NCBI GenBank assembly: GCA_964542875.1
Contig: CAZIWA010000043.1
Span: 1 to 40,240, forward strand
DNA from: CAZGOM01 sp964542875
Lineage (GTDB): Bacteria > Planctomycetota > Phycisphaerae > Phycisphaerales > Phycisphaeraceae
Reading direction: 5' to 3'
DNA length: 40,240 nt
Made by a program: the position numbers and the translations under genes. Positions 25,426 to 35,500 of this stretch are shown here, one piece after another; position 1 is the first letter of the stretch, and every line of letters begins with the position of its first letter. The notes beneath the pieces were generated by a model, which saw nothing but the letters and a program-made list of their open reading frames with translations, searched no databases and was not told where the DNA came from.

Positions 25426-25457
25426 CCATCGAAATAATTGAATTACTATTTCGATGG
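25426..25457. promoter_or_regulatory. Palindromic operator candidate between nagA and the oxidoreductase
   Basis: CCATCGAAATA and TATTTCGATGG are perfect 11-bp inverted arms around the 10-nt spacer ATTGAATTAC. Half-site centres are 21 bp apart, two helical turns, as for a dimeric repressor. The site lies 69 nt from nagA and 61 nt from the GTG of the divergent gene. No T-run follows, so a terminator is unlikely. Confidence 0.6.
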
Positions 25458-25518
25458 CTCAGGAAGCGTGTTTTGGGCGAGGGATCGACGGATTTGTGAT
25501 GCAAAACGAGGGGTTTAC

Positions 25519-26505
25519 GTGATCAACATCGGGCTTATCGGAACGGGGATCGTGGGCGTGGGGCACCTGGAAGGGGCTGCGAAAGCGGCGGGATGCAGGA
25601 TCGCGGCGCTGGCGGATGTGCGGCAGGAGCGGGCGCAGGAACTGGGCAGGCAATTCGGCGTGCCGCGGGTGTATGGGCGATATCAAGACCTGCTGAATGC
25701 CGGCGGACTGGACGCGGTGGTGGTGGCAACGCATCTGGATACGCACTGCGAGATCACGCTGGAGGCGCTTGGGCGCGGGCTGCACGTGCTTTGCGAGAAA
25801 CCCATGGGACGCAACGTGGAGGAATGCCAGGCGATGTGCGAGGCGGCCAGGCGCGCGAATCGGCTGCTGGCGGTGAACTTCAATACGCGGTCAAGCACGG
25901 AGTTCACCTCCATCAAACGGCTGCTGGACACGCAGGATGCCGGGAAGGTGCGGGTGGTGCGGTGCCTGTATGTGTGGTCGGCGCACCATTGGCAGCCGAT
26001 CGAAAGAATGAACGCGTTCATGGCCGAAGGCGGGCCCATCGTGGATTCAGGCGTTCATTTTTTTGATGCGATCCGGTGGTTTTCAGGGCAGGAGATCGTG
26101 GACATCCAAGCCGCGGGGGCGGTGATCGAACCTTATGAGCACCCGCAGCATGTGGCGGCGGTCTGCCGGTTATCCGGGGGCGGGATGGGCCTGGTGGAGG
26201 TGGGGTGGCTGTACACCAAAAACGTCAAGGACGAGGGGTACATGTACAACATCAGCGTGATCGCCGATGGGGCGACAGTGGACTACGAAAGCGTGACAGG
26301 GCATATGCGGCTTTGGGGGAAGGACAAGACCGTGGTGGAACATGCGGGAGAGTCCGAGAAGCATTTTGAGGTGGTGCACGGGCTATTTGCGCAGAGCATT
26401 CAGGCAGGGAGGCTGATCGGGCTGGCATCGGGGGAAGATGGCCTGGCGGCGACGCGGGCGTCGTTTGAGGCGCTGAGGGCGACAAAGTCGGGCCAGCGCG
26501 TTTGA
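25519..26505 (+). CDS. Gfo/Idh/MocA-family NAD(P)-dependent oxidoreductase
   Basis: 328 residues from GTG 25519, which has GAGGGG about 5 nt upstream; an ATG at 25438 falls inside the palindrome and would add unlikely residues. The Rossmann fold shows INIGLIGTGIVGVGHL (GxGxxG), the second-strand acid in AALADVR, and the family signature CEKPMGRNVEE, whose Lys is the usual catalytic lysine of EKP. Further on are GGPIVDSGVHFFDAIRWF (GG..D.G.H..D.) and VEVGWLYTK in the C-terminal alpha/beta domain. Such enzymes oxidise or epimerise sugars and inositols, or act on N-acetylglucosamine-type substrates. Divergence from nagA suggests amino-sugar catabolism, by inference. Confidence 0.93.
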   Translation: MINIGLIGTGIVGVGHLEGAAKAAGCRIAALADVRQERAQELGRQFGVPRVYGRYQDLLNAGGLDAVVVATHLDTHCEITLEALGRGLHVLCEKPMGRNVEECQAMCEAARRANRLLAVNFNTRSSTEFTSIKRLLDTQDAGKVRVVRCLYVWSAHHWQPIERMNAFMAEGGPIVDSGVHFFDAIRWFSGQEIVDIQAAGAVIEPYEHPQHVAAVCRLSGGGMGLVEVGWLYTKNVKDEGYMYNISVIADGATVDYESVTGHMRLWGKDKTVVEHAGESEKHFEVVHGLFAQSIQAGRLIGLASGEDGLAATRASFEALRATKSGQRV

Positions 26506-26537
26506 CGGTTGCCCATGTGCCCCGGGTGACCGGGCGG

Positions 26538-26561
26538 CGGGTTGTCGGGTGTCCATGAGAG
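26538..26561. repeat. Dispersed hairpin repeat, family 2, copy B
   Basis: 22 of 24 bases match 19021-19044, ending in GGGTGTCCATGAG. Here the left stem arm is replaced by a longer G/C-rich segment (26508-26537), so the hairpin is imperfect. It sits between the oxidoreductase and the membrane-protein gene. Confidence 0.65.
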
Positions 26562-26658
26562 TGGAAAAGGTTTGTTTCGAGATCCATCAGGACGTTCACC
26601 GTCAATGGTGTCGGCGTTCTCACGGTGAGAGATGGGGATTCGGGTACACTTTTGGCCC

Positions 26659-27915
26659 ATGAATGAACAGGTTCAACAACAGAAGGCGCCGCCGATTGCC
26701 CAGCAGGTTTTGGTGTGGAGCGCGTTTTTGGCTACTTCGTGGACGTGGGTGATCGGGATGGTGCTGCCGGTGCTGCTGTACCCGTTTTTCGGGTTCCTGG
26801 GGTGGCTGGCGTTTGCGCTGCCCAACGTGATCGGCGCGGGAGCTGTGGGGTTCTTCAGCTACGGGCGCACGGAAGAAGAAAAAGAAGCGTTTATCCGGAA
26901 GCATCTGCTGATGCTTTCGGTGTTTTCCATCGTGACGATCCTGTTTCAGCTTTTTGTGGTTTCGTGGCTCATCACCCGAATGGTGGGGCCGGCGGCGCTG
27001 GCGATGTACCTGCTGCTTTTGAGCATGTTCACCAGAATCGGCAAGCGCGACCGGCGGATGGATCTTTTGATCACCATGGGCGCGCTTGGCGTATCGCTGG
27101 CAGGGCTGGCGTACTTCTGCATGGAAGGCAAGCCGAGCTGGATGGATGACGATTTTTTCCGGCTGCCGATGAATCAGGCGAAGAACCTTTTATGGCTGTC
27201 GAGCGCGCTGGCGCTTGGTTTTCTGGCCTGCCCTCATATGGACCTGACGCTACTGCGCGCGCGCAACGCGCTGGAGAGCAAGCCGGCGAAGTGGGCGTTT
27301 GGCATCGGGTTTGGCGTGCTGTTCCTGGCGATGATCGTGTTCACGCTGGCGTATGCCGCGGACCTGAAAGTGCTGCCTGCGGGCGTGGTGCCGGTGGGAC
27401 GGATCTTTGCGGTGGTGGCGCTGCATGTGGTGCTGCAGGCGGCGGCGACGAGCGCGCTGCACATCGGAGAACTGCGCAGGCGGCCACTTGTGCCGGGAGT
27501 GAGCTTGTGGGTGGCGCTGGGGATCGCCGCGATCGTCATGCTGTTCCTGGCGGGGCTGGGGCGCGAAGTGTTGAGCGATCCGGATGATATGGAAAGCGCG
27601 ACAAGGTGGACGTTCCGATCCCTGGGCGTGCCGATCATTTCCTACCAGGGGCTGGACCAAGGCGAAGTGGTCTACCGATGCTTCCTGGGGTTTTATGCGT
27701 TCATCTTTCCAAGCTACGCGTGGACGTGCATGTTCAACGCGCCGGCAGACGCCGACCGGGTATCCATGACCCGGATGGGCGTGGCGATGATGCTGGGAAC
27801 GGTGGCGGCGGGCATCTCCGCGGTGGGGTTTTTCTCCAACGAGTTTTTCTGGGTGTTTCCGGGCGTGGTGCTGATTCTGCTGGGGCCGGTGGTGGCGAAG
27901 GGGCTGGAGAGGTGA
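26659..27915 (+). CDS. Polytopic membrane protein of unknown function
   Basis: 418 residues from ATG 26659 with about twelve hydrophobic spans, for example WTWVIGMVLPVLLYPFF, LPNVIGAGAVGFF, MLSVFSIVTILFQLFVVSWLI, WLSSALALGFLACPHMDLTLL, IFAVVALHVVLQAAATSAL and VFPGVVLILLGPVV. The size and span number suit a secondary transporter. The NVIGAG segment and CPHMDLTL after a middle span recall sodium/solute or APC-fold carriers, but I cannot assign a family. There is no Shine-Dalgarno; TACACT (26645-26650) could be a -10 box giving a leaderless message. It stands alone between the oxidoreductase and the convergent Bat-like operon. Confidence 0.8.
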   Translation: MNEQVQQQKAPPIAQQVLVWSAFLATSWTWVIGMVLPVLLYPFFGFLGWLAFALPNVIGAGAVGFFSYGRTEEEKEAFIRKHLLMLSVFSIVTILFQLFVVSWLITRMVGPAALAMYLLLLSMFTRIGKRDRRMDLLITMGALGVSLAGLAYFCMEGKPSWMDDDFFRLPMNQAKNLLWLSSALALGFLACPHMDLTLLRARNALESKPAKWAFGIGFGVLFLAMIVFTLAYAADLKVLPAGVVPVGRIFAVVALHVVLQAAATSALHIGELRRRPLVPGVSLWVALGIAAIVMLFLAGLGREVLSDPDDMESATRWTFRSLGVPIISYQGLDQGEVVYRCFLGFYAFIFPSYAWTCMFNAPADADRVSMTRMGVAMMLGTVAAGISAVGFFSNEFFWVFPGVVLILLGPVVAKGLER

Positions 27916-27921
27916 AGAAGG

Positions 27922-27952
27922 GGCTGGGGTCTAGGGTCTGGTCAGAGAAGAT
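27922..27952 (+). repeat. G-rich heptad repeat, copy 3
   Basis: A short copy: GGGGTCTA, GGGTCTG, then GTCAGAGAAGA. The segment GGGTCTAGGGTCTGGTCAGA is the clearest version of the shared core. It lies 7 nt after the stop of the membrane-protein gene, in the 280-nt convergent gap before the Bat-like operon. The rest of that gap holds no gene; TGACAC/GTGTCA (28150-28177) is a weak inverted repeat near the 3' end of the minus operon. Confidence 0.8.
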
Positions 27953-28195
27953 AAATGCGGATGGATTGCCTTTTTTGGAGTGTGCAAGACACCGACGGGT
28001 TCGGCACGGCAATCGCATTTGGATGAAAACCGTCGAATCATGCGGCTGTCACAGGCATACAGATCTGTTCGGGTTTGGAAAAACCAATGAGATTCCGGGG
28101 CCCGCAGCAGATGGCAGCCCCAGGCACCCCTATTCAAGTGCGATAGCCCTGACACGGGTTGGGCACGGGTTGTGTCACCTGGAATGAGGGTAGGG

Positions 28196-30337
28196 TCAGA
28201 GGGACATGCGGCGGGTGTAGACGACCCATTCGAGCATGAGCAGGATGAGGGCGGCAAGGACGAACCAGGGCCAGATTTCTTTTTTGACGACGCTGTTGCC
28301 GGTCTGGCCTTTGGTGAGGGTGGAGCCGATCTGGAGTTCCTGGGCGACGCGGAGGTCGCTTTCGTTTGCGTCAAGGAGGTTGACGCCGATACGGTCCCAG
28401 GGCTGTTCGGCACCGGGGGTTTTGGGGGTGGCGGCGGGTGCGGTATAGAGCCCGACTCGGGTGAACATGGGGAGGATGGCGCGGCCGTTTTCGACTTTGG
28501 TGTCGATGGGAACGGGGCCGTGGTAGGAGATTTTGTTGAGTGCGCCGGAGACGGGGACGGAGGCGACCTGGCCGGGGGTGTAGGCGACGCCGGCTTCATT
28601 TTGGCCGCCCATGGCGAGCCAGGGGAGGACGTTGTTCATGAAAATGGGGAAGCCGACCATCATGGGCCAGTTGGATTTGATGACGTCTACGCCGACGACG
28701 ACGTGGCGGGTGCCCTGGTGTGTGACGACCGCCATCATGGGGCCTGAGCGGGCGATGGCGAGGGCTTCGGCGGTTTCCGGCAGGGCGAGGCGACGGGGGG
28801 ACTGGAAGATGAGGTCGTCCAAGCCGACATAGCGCAGGAGGACGTGGTCGCGGTTCCAGTTCAAGAGCCGCTGCACCTGGGCGTCAGCGGGCTGGGCGGG
28901 GAGGGATTTGAGGCCGGGGATGGGGGGAAGGGCATCGAAGTAGAGGGAGTCGATCTGAGGGACGGCGGCGGGGGTGTAGCGGTCGAAAACGATGACATCG
29001 AAGCCTTCGCCGGTGTTGGCGGGGGCCGAGCCCGAATTAGGGAGCTGAGCGCCGGGCCAGCCCGCGCGGGTGAGCTTGGAGGGGTCGGAGTCTTCGTAGA
29101 GGCGGGAGTCGATGGTGACGAGTTTTTTGACTTCCAGGGCACGCATCACCTGGGTGAGGAAGGGATTGCTGCCCGAGAGCACGGGGCTGACCATGAGCAC
29201 GCGGAGCTGCTTGCGCTCAAAGAGGGTGAACCAGGCGCTGTTGTCGGAGGCGAGGGCGTCGATATGGTCGTGGGTGACCTGGATGAGTGGGCTGCCGATG
29301 AGCTCCAGATCAAACCGGACGGGGAGCACGCCGGGCTCATAGCCGGAGGCCTCACCCAAAGCGGGGGGAACGGTGACCGGGACGGTGCGGGCGGCAACAC
29401 CGTCGACGCTGAGGGTGACGTTCGCGGTGACGGGCCTGGGGCCGAAGTTGCAGAGGGTGGCGAGGACCTGGACTTTTTCCGGGCTCTTGTAATCCCGGCG
29501 GGCGGAAAAAGCGGTGAAGGCGAGGTTGTCGGGCCAGTCAGGCGAGCCGGCGGAAACGGCATCGACCGGGGCGGCCTGGCCGGAACTGGGCGCGGTGGCG
29601 GTGGCCTGACGGGCAAGCTCCGCTTCGGCGGTGGTGCGCTTGACGGTGGTGTCGATGGGCGCGCCCTTGCCGACGGTGAGGTACTCGATCCTGGCGCCGG
29701 GGAGGGAGGTTTTGTCGGCGGTGCTGACGCGGCCGTCGGAAATGACGTAGACAGTGAGCGGGGCGTTGGTGGCGGCGGCGTCCTGGGCTTCACGCTCGAG
29801 AAGCTTCATGGCGGGCTCGATGTTGGAGCGCTCGTCCGTGTTGGAGATGGCGTTGATCTGAGCGTGGAGCTGGGCCTTGTCGCCGGAGTAGGGAGATTCG
29901 ATGCGTGCGCTTTGGGCGAAGGTAAGGACCATCACGCCGCCTTTGAGCTGATTTTCGGCGGCTTTGTCGACGAGGACACCGGCGAGGCGCTTGGCTTCAT
30001 CAAGCCGGGAGGGTTTGACGTCGGTGGCGCTCATGGAGCCGGAGCGGTCGATGACGATGACGACGCGCTCGCCCATGTCGCCCACGCTGGAGATGGTGGG
30101 GCGGGCGAAGGCGAAGAGAAGGCCGATGAGCAAAAGAAGCTGGATGAGCAGCAGGAGGCTTTTGCGCATGCGCTGAAAGGGGGCGTTGACCTGGAGGTCC
30201 TGCACGGCCTTTTTCCAGAGCAGCGTGGAACTGATGGCCATGGGCTGGCGGCGGAGCTTTAGAAAGTAAAAGAACAGCAGGGCTGGGATGAGCAGCGCGG
30301 CGGCGACGAGACCGGCGATGGGAGCGAGGAAGCCCAT
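28196..30337 (-). CDS. BatA-like membrane protein with vWA domain
   Basis: 713 residues. The N-terminus is the aerotolerance-regulator module: two spans (about 4-27 and 60-77) around KLRRQPMAISSTLLWKKAVQDLQVNAPFQRMRKSL. A vWA domain follows with the metal-ion site D97-R-S99-G-S101 in VVIVIDRSGSMSATD and the later TVYVISDGRVST. The central periplasmic part contains Ig-like strands and a conserved LRVLMVSP segment. A final span (WPWFVLAALILLMLEWVVYTRR) precedes the C-terminus. This organisation matches Bat proteins, which with MoxR and DUF58 proteins are implicated in envelope integrity and stress. It starts 2 nt after the DUF58 stop and is the last gene of the operon. Confidence 0.9.
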   Translation of the reverse strand: MGFLAPIAGLVAAALLIPALLFFYFLKLRRQPMAISSTLLWKKAVQDLQVNAPFQRMRKSLLLLIQLLLLIGLLFAFARPTISSVGDMGERVVIVIDRSGSMSATDVKPSRLDEAKRLAGVLVDKAAENQLKGGVMVLTFAQSARIESPYSGDKAQLHAQINAISNTDERSNIEPAMKLLEREAQDAAATNAPLTVYVISDGRVSTADKTSLPGARIEYLTVGKGAPIDTTVKRTTAEAELARQATATAPSSGQAAPVDAVSAGSPDWPDNLAFTAFSARRDYKSPEKVQVLATLCNFGPRPVTANVTLSVDGVAARTVPVTVPPALGEASGYEPGVLPVRFDLELIGSPLIQVTHDHIDALASDNSAWFTLFERKQLRVLMVSPVLSGSNPFLTQVMRALEVKKLVTIDSRLYEDSDPSKLTRAGWPGAQLPNSGSAPANTGEGFDVIVFDRYTPAAVPQIDSLYFDALPPIPGLKSLPAQPADAQVQRLLNWNRDHVLLRYVGLDDLIFQSPRRLALPETAEALAIARSGPMMAVVTHQGTRHVVVGVDVIKSNWPMMVGFPIFMNNVLPWLAMGGQNEAGVAYTPGQVASVPVSGALNKISYHGPVPIDTKVENGRAILPMFTRVGLYTAPAATPKTPGAEQPWDRIGVNLLDANESDLRVAQELQIGSTLTKGQTGNSVVKKEIWPWFVLAALILLMLEWVVYTRRMSL

Positions 30338-30339
30338 GG

Positions 30340-31299
30340 TTAGCCCAGCAGTCCTTTCTCACGCAGGTAGCGGAGGATGAGGGTGTCGAAGGAGATGGAG
30401 GTGTCGGACATCAGGTAGACCATGTTGCGGCGGCTGCACTCTTCCTTGATGTGACGGCAGTAGGCTTCAAGGTTGGCTTTGTAGCGGTTTAAGAGGGGCT
30501 GGGAGACGGAGACTTCCGCTTCGTTGTCGTCTTCAAGGTCGATGAGCTTCAGGTCGCCGACGAGGCCGGCTTTGGCGGGGTCGACCTCCTGAGGGGAGAG
30601 AAGCTGGATGACGTAGACGTCGAAGCGGTCGCCGGAGAGGTATTTGAGTGCGTCGGAGAGCTCGCCTTTGTCGAAGAAGTCGCTGATGAGCAGGACGACG
30701 CCTTTGTTTTGACCCATGAGGGCGAAGCGGCGGCAGGCGGCGGTGAGGTCGCCCTGGCGGGGGCTGGCGTCGCCGAACTGCTGGCCGACCTTGGGTGCCT
30801 TGGCGGAGGCATCGGCGACCATGTCCTGCATGAGGAACTGGATGAGCTGAGGGATGGGGCGGCGGCCTCGCTGGTTGACCAGGGCGCTGGAGAGGGTGTC
30901 GGTGAACTTGAAGACGTGAAGGCGGTTGTGGTTGGCAAGGGCGATGTAGCCCATGGCGGCGGCGAGCTTGCGGGCGTAGGTGAGCTTGTCAGGGTCGCCG
31001 TAGCGCATGGAGGCGCTTTCGTCGATGAGGATGGAGACGGCGAGGTCTTCCTCTTCCATGAAGAGCTTGAGGAAGAGTTTGTCGAGCCGGGCGTAGAGGT
31101 TCCAGTCGATGAAGCGAAGGTCATCGCCGACGACGTAGGGGCGGTAGTCGGCGAACTCAACGCTTTGGCCGCGTTTCTTGCTGCGGCGCTCGCCTTTGAT
31201 CTTGCCCTGAAGCACCTTCCGGGAAAGGATGTCCAGCCTATCGAGCCGAGCGATGAAGCTCGGGTCGAGGAGGGAGGAGATGGAGAGGGGAGAAGACAT
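30340..31299 (-). CDS. DUF58 / vWA-like protein
   Basis: 319 residues, cytoplasmic, without a signal peptide. The DUF58 core is evident: KIKGERRSKKRGQSVEFADYRPYVVGDDLRFIDWNLYARLDKLFLKLF, where the DWNxYAR segment is the family hallmark. Then comes a vWA-like site, AVSILIDESASMRYG, with D-x-S-x-S retained, and VVLLISDFFDKGEL. In MoxR operons these proteins act with the AAA+ ATPase in assembling or activating partners; the molecular role is not settled. It lies between moxR and the BatA-like gene. The 5' spacer of about 120 nt to moxR holds two inverted heptad repeats. Confidence 0.93.
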   Translation of the reverse strand: MSSPLSISSLLDPSFIARLDRLDILSRKVLQGKIKGERRSKKRGQSVEFADYRPYVVGDDLRFIDWNLYARLDKLFLKLFMEEEDLAVSILIDESASMRYGDPDKLTYARKLAAAMGYIALANHNRLHVFKFTDTLSSALVNQRGRRPIPQLIQFLMQDMVADASAKAPKVGQQFGDASPRQGDLTAACRRFALMGQNKGVVLLISDFFDKGELSDALKYLSGDRFDVYVIQLLSPQEVDPAKAGLVGDLKLIDLEDDNEAEVSVSQPLLNRYKANLEAYCRHIKEECSRRNMVYLMSDTSISFDTLILRYLREKGLLG

Positions 31300-31300
31300 C

Positions 31301-31335
31301 GGGTTTCGGGGTTCGGGTTTCGGGTCTGGCCAGAG
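31301..31335 (+). repeat. G-rich heptad repeat, copy 4
   Basis: It reads GGGTTTC, GGGGTTC, GGGTTTC, GGGTCTG, then GCCAGA, ending in the perfect palindrome TCTGGCCAGA. The heptad is close to the plant-type telomere unit GGGTTTA. It faces copy 5 about 35 nt away. Confidence 0.85.
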
Positions 31336-31370
31336 GGAACGAGGACGAGGGGCGTTTGTGGGTTTGGGGG

Positions 31371-31420
31371 TCTTGATCTGAGTCTGAATCAGACCCGAGA
31401 CCCGGACCCCGAAACCCGCT
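31371..31420 (-). repeat. G-rich heptad repeat, copy 5 (inverted to copy 4)
   Basis: On the minus strand it reads GGGTTTC, GGGGTCC, GGGTCTC, GGGTCTG, then ATTCAGA. The first 28 bases match copy 4 at 26 positions. GTCTGA-A-TCAGAC forms the terminal palindrome. Together copies 4 and 5 could fold the moxR-DUF58 intercistronic RNA into a long hairpin. Confidence 0.85.
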
Positions 31421-31421
31421 C

Positions 31422-32459
<1,038 letters not shown>

Positions 32460-32507
32460 GTTTGGTCCTGCGTCGATGAGTTTAAGAGTTTGAGAGCACC
32501 CTTATCT

Positions 32508-32533
32508 GAGCCTGCTCCTTAATGGGAGAGGGA
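32508..32533. repeat. GGGAGAGG-type palindromic repeat, copy 3
   Basis: CTGCTCCTTAATGGGAGAGGGA, in the gap between moxR and the large vWA gene, is a degenerate relative of the copies at 13616 and 24390. The hairpin is weak here. Confidence 0.35.
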
Positions 32534-32544
32534 TCAGGGAAGGA

Positions 32545-35500
32545 TCATTTGTTTTCGTTTTCGTCGGCGATGCGGTCCTGTGCGCGTTTCTTGGCGGCGA
32601 GGAGTCTGTTGGTGGTGGGGCCTTCGTCTTTGGGTTGGTTTGCTTTGGGGATGTTGGGTGTGGGGCCGGAGTCGGTTTTGGTGTTTCCGGCGCCGCCGAT
32701 GGTTTGGTCGAGGGAGGTGGTGGGGGCGGCGATCCTGGGGTCTGCCTCGAATTTTTTCTGTGCGGACGGGCGGGGCTGGGAGCGGACGGGCTGGGCGCTT
32801 TGGAGAGGGGTGGGGCTAGCGGCCTGCGCGTTGGGCTGAGGGTCGCCCTGGCGGCCGACGGCTTTCTTGAGGGCAGAAAGGGTGGCCTTGGCGTCGGCGG
32901 CGGGTTCTTTGGTGCGCTGGCCGGAGAGCCAGGCGGCCCAGGATTTTTTGAAGCGGGCGAGGTAGCCGGCGATATCAAAGGCGATGCGCCGGGTGGCGAC
33001 GTCGAGGATGAAGAGCAAGAGGGCGAGGGTGAGGAGGGTGTACCACATCGGCTTGATGGAGCGGGAGACTTCGACGCCGGTGCGGTCAAAGAGCGGTGCC
33101 TGGGAGGGGTCTTTGGGGTTGAGGACGCGGCCGCCGGTGATCTGGGCGATTTGTTCGAGGATGGAGCGGTTGGATTCGAATCTGCGGAGTTCGTTGCCGG
33201 GTGGGCGGGTGGTGCCGCCGAAGACGGCGTGGCGGTTGCCCTGGTTGTCATCGGCGATGAGGCTGACGATGTAGCTGCCGGGGATTTCGGCGGAGGTTTC
33301 GGCTTCGTAGAGGCCGGGGCCGGTTTGAAGGAGGGAGACGGTCTGGACGGTGCCGTCGGGGGCGACGACGGAGCCTTTGACGCGCATGAAGTCGACAAAG
33401 GGGGAGCTGTTTTTGCGCATCTCCTGGAGGGAGCCGGCGGCGTCGAGCTTGATTTTGAGCTTGCCGTTGTCGGCGGTGGCGGTCATATCGATGCGGCTGT
33501 CGTTGCCGGGACGGGCGATGAGGCGGAGGGTGCGGACCCAGAAGTCCGAGTAGCCGTTCCAGCCGAGCCAGGCGGTGGCCCAGCGGTTGGAGGCGTCGGA
33601 GGTGAAAGCGGCGGAACGGCCCAGGCCGATTTGCCAGTGGGCGAAGATGGGTTCGCGTTCGGGGCCGACGAGAGGGGTGAAGACGCGGGCGTCTTGTTTT
33701 TCACCGGTGAGGACGAAGCCCTTCATTTTGGGGTAGCCGGTGATGCCCGCGGTGATGGGGGAGCCGGTGGAGACGATGGCGGGGGTGAAGACTTCTTCCT
33801 TGATGAGCTTTTTGCGGACGGTGCGGGCTTCCTTGATGAAGACCTGGGGGAGTGTTTTGGGGTTCTGGATGGGGTAGTAGGTGCCGCCACCCATTTGGGC
33901 GAGGTTCTGGAGGAGTTGGCCGTTGACGCCGTCGCCGACGCCGACGGTGGAGACGGTGCCGCCTGCCTTGACGATGGAGCCGATGGTGGCGCGGTAGTTG
34001 CCTTCTGCGCTTTGCCCGTCGGTAAGGAGGAGGACGTGGCGGACAGCGGCTTCCTGGGAGTTGAGCTTGTTGACCTGGCCTGCGGCGAGGTTGAGGCCGG
34101 AGAGGATGTCGGTGCCGCCTGCGGGGGTGATGGAGCGAACGACTTTTTGAATGCCAGCGGAACTGCCGACGCGGCCCATGGGGACGACGATGTCTGCGCC
34201 GTCATCAAAGACGATGACGCAGACAAGGTCGTCGGCGTAGAGGGTCTGGATGGCGAGGGCTGCGGCTTCGTTTGCGCATTCCTGCTGTGTTTTATTTGTG
34301 CCGGCGACGGGGGAACCCATGGAGCCGGAGTGGTCGAGGACGATGACCAGAGCGCCTGAGGGCATGATTTTCTGGTTGGGGATCTGGCATTCGACGGGGA
34401 GGAGTTTGTCGATGGGGGAACCGGTCCAGCCGCCTGCGCCGAAGGAGTCGGGTCCGCCGATCATGATGAATCCGCCGCCGAGTTCGGTGACGTAGCGGGA
34501 GAGGTTTCCCTGTTGGCCGGGGAGAATGTCGTCGATGGGCACGTTCTGGAAGATGACGCAGTCGTAGCGTTGGAGTTCGGCCAGGCGGGTGGGGAAATTT
34601 TCGGGGCCGATGACGGTGATGTCGTAGCCGCGGGCCTGGAGGTTTTTGGGGAGGATGCTGCCGGAATCTGAGCCGACGCCATCGACGAAGAGGGTTTTGC
34701 CTTTGCCGGAGACGAGGGCGAAGGATTCGGCTTTGTTGTTGCCGGGGAGCTGGTCGAAGCCGGCTTCGGGCTGGAATTCCACCTCAAAGCGGTTGATGCC
34801 CGAGTAGGCCATGGGGAGGTCGACGGTTTTGATGCAGACGTAGCGGCTGACCTTGCCGTCGGGGCTGTAACCGGGCATGCCGGGGAGGATGGCCATGCCG
34901 CTGACGGGCTGGGTTTGGGCGGCGACGGGGTTTGCGGCGTTGGCGGGGGTGTTGGTGAGGGAGTCGTAGGCTTCGGGTGTCCAGTCGGTTTCCTTGACGC
35001 TGGCGCCGTTAACGCCTTTGTTGCCAAGGACGAGCAAGTTACCGTCATGCTTGATGTAGACCTGGCCGCGGGCGGGCTTGGTGGCGCGCAGGACGATGCG
35101 CAGGCCGACCGTCTGGCCCTGGCGGGCTTCGACGGGATTATAGACGGCGTCGACGGTGACTTCGTTGTCCACCTTGTATTCGATGGGGAGGACGTCGATG
35201 GGGATGCCGGCGGCCTTGGCTTCGCGGGCGGCATCAAGCATGGCCAGAGCGCCGGCGACGGTGTCGTTGCCATCGGTGGCCAGCACCATGCGCTTGCCGT
35301 TGTTGGCGGGGAACATGGCCATGGCGAGGCGGATGGAGGAGGCAACGTCCGAGCCGTCGACGGGTTGAACGATGGCGCCGGGATCAAAGTTCAGGTCACT
35401 GGAGGGCATGGCCCGGACGTAGGGCTTGCCGTCGAAGCCGACGAGGGCGATTTTGTCATCGGCCTTGCGGGAGTCACTGGCCTGGGCGAGGTACTTCATG

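Noticed and set aside
27960..28190. Possible small gene or RNA in the convergent gap before the Bat-like operon
   Set aside because: No frame with a start and ribosome site, and only a weak inverted repeat at 28150-28177.
28844..30262. 472-codon plus-strand frame opposite the BatA-like gene
   Set aside because: Gly/Asp-rich shadow; the minus frame has the vWA motif and membrane spans.
32635..34359. 574-codon plus-strand frame opposite the large vWA gene
   Set aside because: Gly/Asp/Val composition and no motif; shadow of the minus gene.
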